Source: Ectocarpus siliculosus (Eukaryota; Sar; Phaeophyceae; Ectocarpales; Ectocarpaceae). Taken from it: a stretch of DNA of 64,000 nt. Below, in pieces: positions 58,461 to 64,000 of the stretch; the first letter of the stretch is position 1, and each line of letters starts with the position of its first letter. A program made the translations under genes and the position numbers. The notes beneath the pieces were generated by a model. That model searched no databases, was not told where the DNA came from, and saw only the letters and a list, made by a program, of their open reading frames with translations. Location of the stretch: assembly GCA_000310025.1 (NCBI GenBank), contig FN649738.1, positions 2,735,114 through 2,799,113 on the forward strand. Reading direction: 5' to 3'.

Positions 58461-61400
58461 GCACTCGCGAACGGAGCAGCGGCACCGTTGATGGGAGCGG
58501 CGACGACAGGCGCGGTTACCGTGACGGTCGCGACGGAGGGTGGACTGGGCTACCGCACGCCATGAGCCAACCCGGCAGACGGCGATCCGTCAGCAGCGGT
58601 ACAAGGTGAAGCCTGCGGTCACGCGGCTGGGGTCTCGTCGAACCGATATCATCATGGTTGGGTGTCGGCGCGTGTACTTCATTATCATGCTCGCGGGCTC
58701 CTGTAGAGAACGTTTCTGCGCAGAGGAGTGACTGAAGTGCCGCCCGAAAAAAAGCAGTCCACGACCGGCACCGAGTGGACAAAAAATAACACTATTTTCC
58801 CCCCCCACGCCCCTGCGTATATTATGCACTACTTCTTCTGGGGAGGAAATCCTACTACTGCCGAGAAATGCTGCTGATGTACGTACATACATCTGGTTAC
58901 GCACGAAGACAGCCAAATACTCCTAGATGAGATCACCCAGAACGCGCTCTGCTCATTTTTTGCATGCGAGCGGACCCCAGTCTAGCTTTCCTCTCCCAAG
59001 ATATGAGCCGGACGGGAGATTGACGGGAGGGGGGAGAGGCAGAGGGCGTATAATCTGCGTTTTCCCCCATCTGAACATGGATTAGAACTGTTGTTGTGGT
59101 AAACGGTGTGTGTGTGTGTGAACGGGTGGATGGAGGGGTTAAACACCTGTCTGTGGGCCCGACTAGGTGACAGGATGTGGCAAGGAAACACCCCCCCCCA
59201 AAACAACCAAACAAACAAACAAAGCGTCGTCTGCGGAACTTGGGCGGTTGGCGGGGGGGCTGGTTCTCATGATCATGGACGATGGCCCCCCACACGCCTT
59301 GGATGTCTCGGAAAGCATACTGGTGTGTGTTTGAGCTACTACTGCTGTAGGAGGGGTGTTGTTGTAAGGATTAGTGGAAGGAGGGCCGAGACTTGCGTTG
59401 TGGGGGCTGCCACCGACAAAGAAGGATATAATATGTCCGACGATAATAAAAATTGTTCTCGTTTGAGGGCATGGATGAGACGGACGAAAGGAAGGGCAAT
59501 GGCAACAAAGTCAACTTGGTGTCATCGTCAAAAGTCCGATGTAGACGTGTGTAGCCGCGTAGACGCACACCACCAAACCATGTACTGCAGCAAGACCCGA
59601 GGGGCAGCGACAACTGTAAAGTGCGGTCCGGAAACCTTGTTGGACATGCGGCCCGGCAACACTGCTCAAAGCAACTAGTCTAGTATTCCGACGAGAAAAG
59701 CTACGCGCATCAAAGAAGAGCCCGCAGATATTATTCCATCCAAACATGCGTCGTGCTCACGAACGAGAGAAACGAACGATGATTTGTTGCTGTCCGTGCA
59801 CGTTAGCGAATGAGTTATACGCGTACGGGTGTGTGTGTGTCCAACACTAGCAGACAGAGAAACAGTATACATACCTCCGAGATACCCGCTGTGTGTGGTG
59901 CATCAACATCAAGAACAACAGCGTGAGGGATACAAGCAGCAAGCAAGGTGGGAAACCCCGCTACCTCAGCAAGAAAAAATATATATTGCTGCTTGCAAAC
60001 TTATCTGAGAAGGATATGTATTCTACGTACTCGTCCAATAGAGAAAGGTGAAAATGGATTTTTTGGTGGTGGGGGGGGACCCAAAGGACCCCAACAAACT
60101 GTTACAAAATAAAAATAAATACGCGGAAAGACCCGGAGGGACGAAAGAAGCAGCAATAGCAGCAGCAGGGTAAGGGGTGGGGGAGTCGAATGAAACTTCC
60201 ACCCACGGATATTGGTCTGAGAAGCTGAAGCTAAAGCTTCAGATTTTTCCTGGAGTTATCGCACCCCCTGGTGCCATCACTTCGCTGCGGTGCGAAAATG
60301 TATCCTCCTTTCCCTTTTGTTCACATCCATCCCCCGGTCGGGGCGATTACTCGGCGGGATGTCGTCGTCATCGATCGGTAAAAAATACAACTGAGAGGAG
60401 GGTAGCCACATCAGACAGACCAATCGCCTTGCGAGGCTTGCCCTGAAGTATTGGTGCGGGTGAAAGGATCCGCATCTTGGGATTGCACTGGCAAAACAAC
60501 AAGGTTCTATGAGGAACATGTCCACTGGTTCGAAGGTGCCGGGGTGCCGTAGTGAGGCCGTCGGAGGAGGACTACGAAACATAAGATGAACCGCGGTAGG
60601 TAGCGGGAGTAATATTGCCGCCAAGAGCGCGAACGCTTCCCACCTAAAACGCAATCGAAGCAAAAGGGGTAACCGTCGTGTCCAAAGCACCCGGGTTAAA
60701 ATCGGAGACAGACTCGGACACAGCTTGCTCACCGCATGCCGTACGATCTCTAAAATGTACACAAGAAGCCGAAGTACTTTCAAAGCCGCATCGACGCAAC
60801 CAAAAGACAGAAATCACGAAATTTGTCTGCGAAAGGAGCACCATCAGCTACGTACGCCAAATTGCTGTAGCCGCACAAACGACTCCTGGCGATCTCCGAC
60901 GCCAAAGTTCTCCGCAAGGTGACGCAACAGCAGCAGAAAGTTTTCCGGCCCAGTGGTTCCTCCGTCCAAGCTCCGTGTCACTTGCTGAAAATAATTAGAA
61001 AAAGAACGAGGTGGAGGCAGTTTATCAGGGGTGACCGCATTCAAAAGTTTCTTCTTGAGGGGGATTCCCGTCCACACACAAAATTGATGTCTGACAACCC
61101 CAACACTTTGGTCACCACACAACAAAAAATATCGGACAAGGCCGTACGAGTCGAGCGAATAAGCTGTAGGCAACCGTCTGCAAGCAACAAAGGGCATGGT
61201 AGCGACGCTCTTGAGCGATGTACTCGCGTTGAACCTCAACAAACGACATGAGCAGCATCATCAACAGCGACATCAACAGCATTTATTAACCGAAGCTTGA
61301 CGAGCATGAGCAACGTTGGAAGAAAGCGGCAAGGCACTATCATCGACAACCACGAGGGGTGTAACGGCGGCTAATGAAGCGGCAGAAAGAGCATGGTCCG

Positions 61401-62072
61401 AAGACAATGCAACAACAGCAGTACACACAACCCGGAACTGCAGAATCAGACCCACCAGAAAAAACAGGAGGCGCAAGAGAGGGGCCAAAGCCGAGAGAGG
61501 GGCCGAGGCTGAGACGAAGGCCGAAACCGATACGGGGGCTGAACCGAAATATTTCACAACAGGAAACGATCATCGGCATTATTCGCATCCAAACGAAGGG
61601 ACAACTTGCCTTGAAGAGGAGTGCCTTTCCGAGCAGCGGCCTTTCGGGGTAAGCTTCCGTTCGAGCCCCGAGCCAGCCTCGCTTCATCTTACGCGTCAAG
61701 GGATCCCTCTCGAGAGCTGCTGCTGGTGTGCCGCCTTTGACAGCTGACGCGAGCGACCTCCTCCCACCGAAGAGGAGGATGACGAGATGCTCGTATCTAA
61801 CTCCAGCCAGACTCCCTCGTCCCCGGAGCTACTCGATGGTCGACCGACCCGAACGCTGATCCGCCTCGGATGGTTTTCGGGCGACCGGGCTTGGGAATGT
61901 GGAACGCTGTTGGAGCCGCGGAGCAGCGGAAGTCTTCCCCCCACATTCTGGCAATAGCACCGGAGAAGATAAGCACGGGCATGCAAGACGCAGAGCCGTG
62001 AGCAGAGGGCTCATAGCATAGTCAAGGGCCGCCCTCCTCCGACATGGCATCCTCTGCGTACGGTGGAACTAT
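58461..62072. other. Region without supportable genes
   Basis: Several open frames of 100-170 codons on both strands but no recognisable domain and no run of exons in consistent phase. A frame at 61374-61652 has short charged repeats (REGPKPREGPRLRRRPK), which looks low-complexity rather than conserved. Confidence 0.5.
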
Positions 62073-62275
62073 TGAAGCCGAAATCAAACCATTAGACTAG
62101 CCAGCGCTGACTAGTCTAATGGTTTGATTTCGGCTTCTATAAAAGTTAGTCGTGGGGTTCGTGAGCCCTGTCACTTTCACTGCCGAGGAGGGTAGCTCCC
62201 CTTGCCAGCGCTACTATCCGTCCAATCTTTATTTTGCTACACATCACTCGCCACCCGCATCCTGCAGAATGTTCC
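62073..62275 (+). mobile_element. tRNA-derived SINE with palindromic head, copy 1
   Basis: Arms gaagccgaaatcaaaccatt (62074 on) and complement (to 62137) surround AGCCAGCGCTGACT, a one-base variant of the core seen at 15 kb. The right arm holds TAGTCTAATGG (box A, about 62113) and GGTTCGTGAGCC (box B-like, about 62157), 43 bases apart as in tRNAs. The body to about 62275 is repeated almost exactly in copy 3. Confidence 0.7.
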
Positions 62276-62279
62276 AGGG

Positions 62280-62410
62280 TCCACGGGTCCTTCCGTCACC
62301 CCTACTCTGGCCGAAAGTATCCAGGGTCTCAGGGAAAAAAACACTTCAAAGTGTCCAGCCTGGGTCTCGAACAGCCGATGTCAAACCATTACACTACTCA
62401 GCCGACTAGC
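62280..62410 (-). mobile_element. Reverse-oriented tRNA-like fragment
   Basis: On the minus strand TAGTGTAATGG (box A-like) is followed by TGTTCGAGACCC (box B-like). The spacing is only about 24 bases, so the anticodon part seems lost. It shares AATGGTTTGA with the neighbouring SINE heads. Confidence 0.45.
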
Positions 62411-62490
62411 TTTTATAGAAGTCAAAATCAAACCATTAGACTAGTCAGCGCTGACTAGTCTAATGGTTTGATTTCGGCTTCTACAAAAGA
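62411..62490. repeat. Palindromic foldback, SINE head copy 2
   Basis: Arms tttgattt / aaatcaaaccattagactag around AGTCAGCGCTGACT (62443-62456). Right after it lies tagggttagggt, a short telomere-like sequence, then copy 3. Confidence 0.8.
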
Positions 62491-62502
62491 TAGGGTTAGG
62501 GT

Positions 62503-62673
62503 ACGCTGACTAATCTAATGGTTTGATTTCGGCTTCTATAAAAGTTAGTCGTGGGGTTCGTGAGCCCTGTCACTTTCACTTCCGAGGAGGGTGACTCCCC
62601 TTGCCAGCGCTACTATCCGTCCAATCTTTATTTCGCTTCATATCACTCGCCACTCACATCCTGCAGAATGTTC
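62503..62673 (+). mobile_element. tRNA-derived SINE, copy 3 (half head)
   Basis: Starts cgctgactaatctaatggtt, lacking the left arm of the palindrome. The body 62535-62673 matches copy 1 (62137-62275) at almost every base through cctgcagaatgttcc. The shared ends give the element boundary. Confidence 0.7.
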
Positions 62674-62929
62674 CTGTCGGAAGCGCGACCACTACTACAC
62701 TACTGCTACTTCCGAAGCCAAATCCAAGACAGACTCTCGCGATCAGAAATCGCGAAATTGAGGTGCGGAGCCTGCGCCACGTCCGAGAGCTTGACCCTGG
62801 TGAATACTCTATCGCCAGCTTCGAAGGCCAACGCGAGGTCACGGGCGGGTGACCGGGGCGGTGCTCGCCGCGGACGCGTATGAAGACGGCTACAGTAGTG
62901 GTGGACGCCGGCAGAACGGCGACGGAACG

Positions 62930-63455
62930 ACAAGACGGAGAAGATGCTGGAGGGGCCCACTCGTTCGAAGACGGTGCCCGAGAGAGAGGAGTTGCTAGCC
63001 GAGCGTGCAGCGCGATCCCGATGGTCGCTCTCACGCCGGGCGGACGATCTCCGCGGCGTCCGCAGTACGCCGAGCCCCGGAGGGCGGCTAGTTTCATCTC
63101 GCTGTCGGTAGAGAGCCCTCCTGGATCTCAGTAATCGATCGAGCGCGATCCTGGTCTTGACGGCGGGCGGACAACACCCGCTCGATCGAACCGAGAACAA
63201 GACGAAGATCGTCGCCCTCCGGGTTCAACGTACTGCTGAGGCCGTGGAGACCATCGCCCTAGAGAAAACAGCTGGTGCCGCCGACCGGCGGCGGAGCGAA
63301 CTGGCAGCCTCCCTGACGACCAATCAAGGCCGATGCTCAAGCTAACGCCCCAGCGTGAGAACGACCGTCGGGGTCGCGCGGCACGCTCGGCTAACACCTC
63401 CTCTCTCTCGGGCACCGTCTTCGGACGAGCGGGCTCCTCCGGCATCATCTTGTCC
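62930..63455. repeat. Large imperfect inverted repeat
   Basis: Left arm about 62930-63115 and right arm about 63200-63455 match in opposite orientation. Both arms, each read outward to inward, keep an open frame with similar residues: KTVPEREELLAERAAR on plus and KTVPEREEVLAERAAR on minus. The centre has a short palindrome around atcgatcgagcg. Confidence 0.75.
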
Positions 63456-64000
63456 GCCTCGGCGTTCCGACACCGTCCTGCCGATGACGCCAAGTGTAAC
63501 GTAATGAAACGCGTTGTTGCTACAATCTGGAACAGCAGTAGTTGCTTTGCTATGAAGCAGGCTGAGAGAGCGGGGGCGGGATGCAGGACCTCTCTAAGGG
63601 TCTATAAAGGTCCTTATCCTTCCGTGGGGAGCTACCTTTTCTACAAAACACCTTTCTTTCCTACCTATTAGCCCGCGCTACCGTTGATACTTGCTAAATT
63701 CAAACCCCACACCAGCAGTAAACCCCACAACAACAGCAGTGCAGCCCGTACATTATACTAGTAGTGTAGTAGTTGAGAACACTGCTGCTGTCGCCTAAAA
63801 AGGGCTACATGGCCACGAAAAGCAAGAAATTGGGCTGTATGAAAAATAAATAGTAGAAAAGTACGAAACATACTCATCTCTCACTCCTCCTCAGGCTACA
63901 ATCGTACACGAAACTCTGTGGCCACATACTAAGCTCTGTAGAGGTGACGAATAACATGGAAACGAGCCTCGAGATCCGAAAATTAAGATTGGCATTTCTT
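63456..64000. other. Right end of window, nothing recognised
   Basis: AT-richer sequence with short cag/caa runs and no open frame or repeat that I can assign. Confidence 0.5.

Noticed and set aside
61316-61747. 144-codon plus-strand frame
   Set aside because: Low-complexity charged sequence without splice context or homology that I recognise.

Overview
This window looks like nuclear DNA of a flagellate-bearing, intron-rich eukaryote, most likely a brown alga or close stramenopile (Ectocarpus-like). That assignment is inference. It rests on short GC-rich exons with canonical GT/AG borders, introns of a few hundred bases, Ala/Gly/Gln/Ser-rich insertions in otherwise conserved proteins, tRNA-derived SINEs, and a very large axonemal gene. 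Two 100-base runs of N mark assembly gaps (12984-13083 and 53547-53646).

Layout. (1) 1-31700, minus strand: one giant gene, HYDIN, the central-pair protein of motile cilia. I could follow it through 40 consecutive exons from its start codon at 31700 to the left edge, where it continues out of the window. About 14.4 kb of coding sequence (roughly 4,800 residues) is present, and exon order follows human HYDIN as I recall it. (2) 31701-32394: a 694-base divergent intergenic region. (3) 32395-45982, plus strand: a 13-exon gene for a Gln/Ala-rich protein of about 1,625 residues with a cysteine-rich candidate zinc-binding region and a KIX-like domain, probably a transcriptional co-regulator. A 1.8-kb DNA element with terminal inverted repeats sits in its fourth intron. 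(4) 45983-49131: intergenic DNA between convergent genes. (5) 49132-54271, minus strand: a DHHC-type protein S-acyltransferase in seven exons. (6) 54272-64000: no gene I can support. It holds a GC-rich tandem repeat, a short foldback element, a perfect hairpin, tRNA-derived SINE copies with palindromic heads, and a large inverted repeat.

The three genes do not form an operon. HYDIN and the KIX gene share a short divergent promoter region. The most unusual items are the palindromic SINE heads sharing one core (AGTCAGCGCTGACT) in two distant places, a partial copy of a HYDIN exon inside the neighbouring intron, and the KIX protein, whose two CxxC halves are only brought together by splicing.
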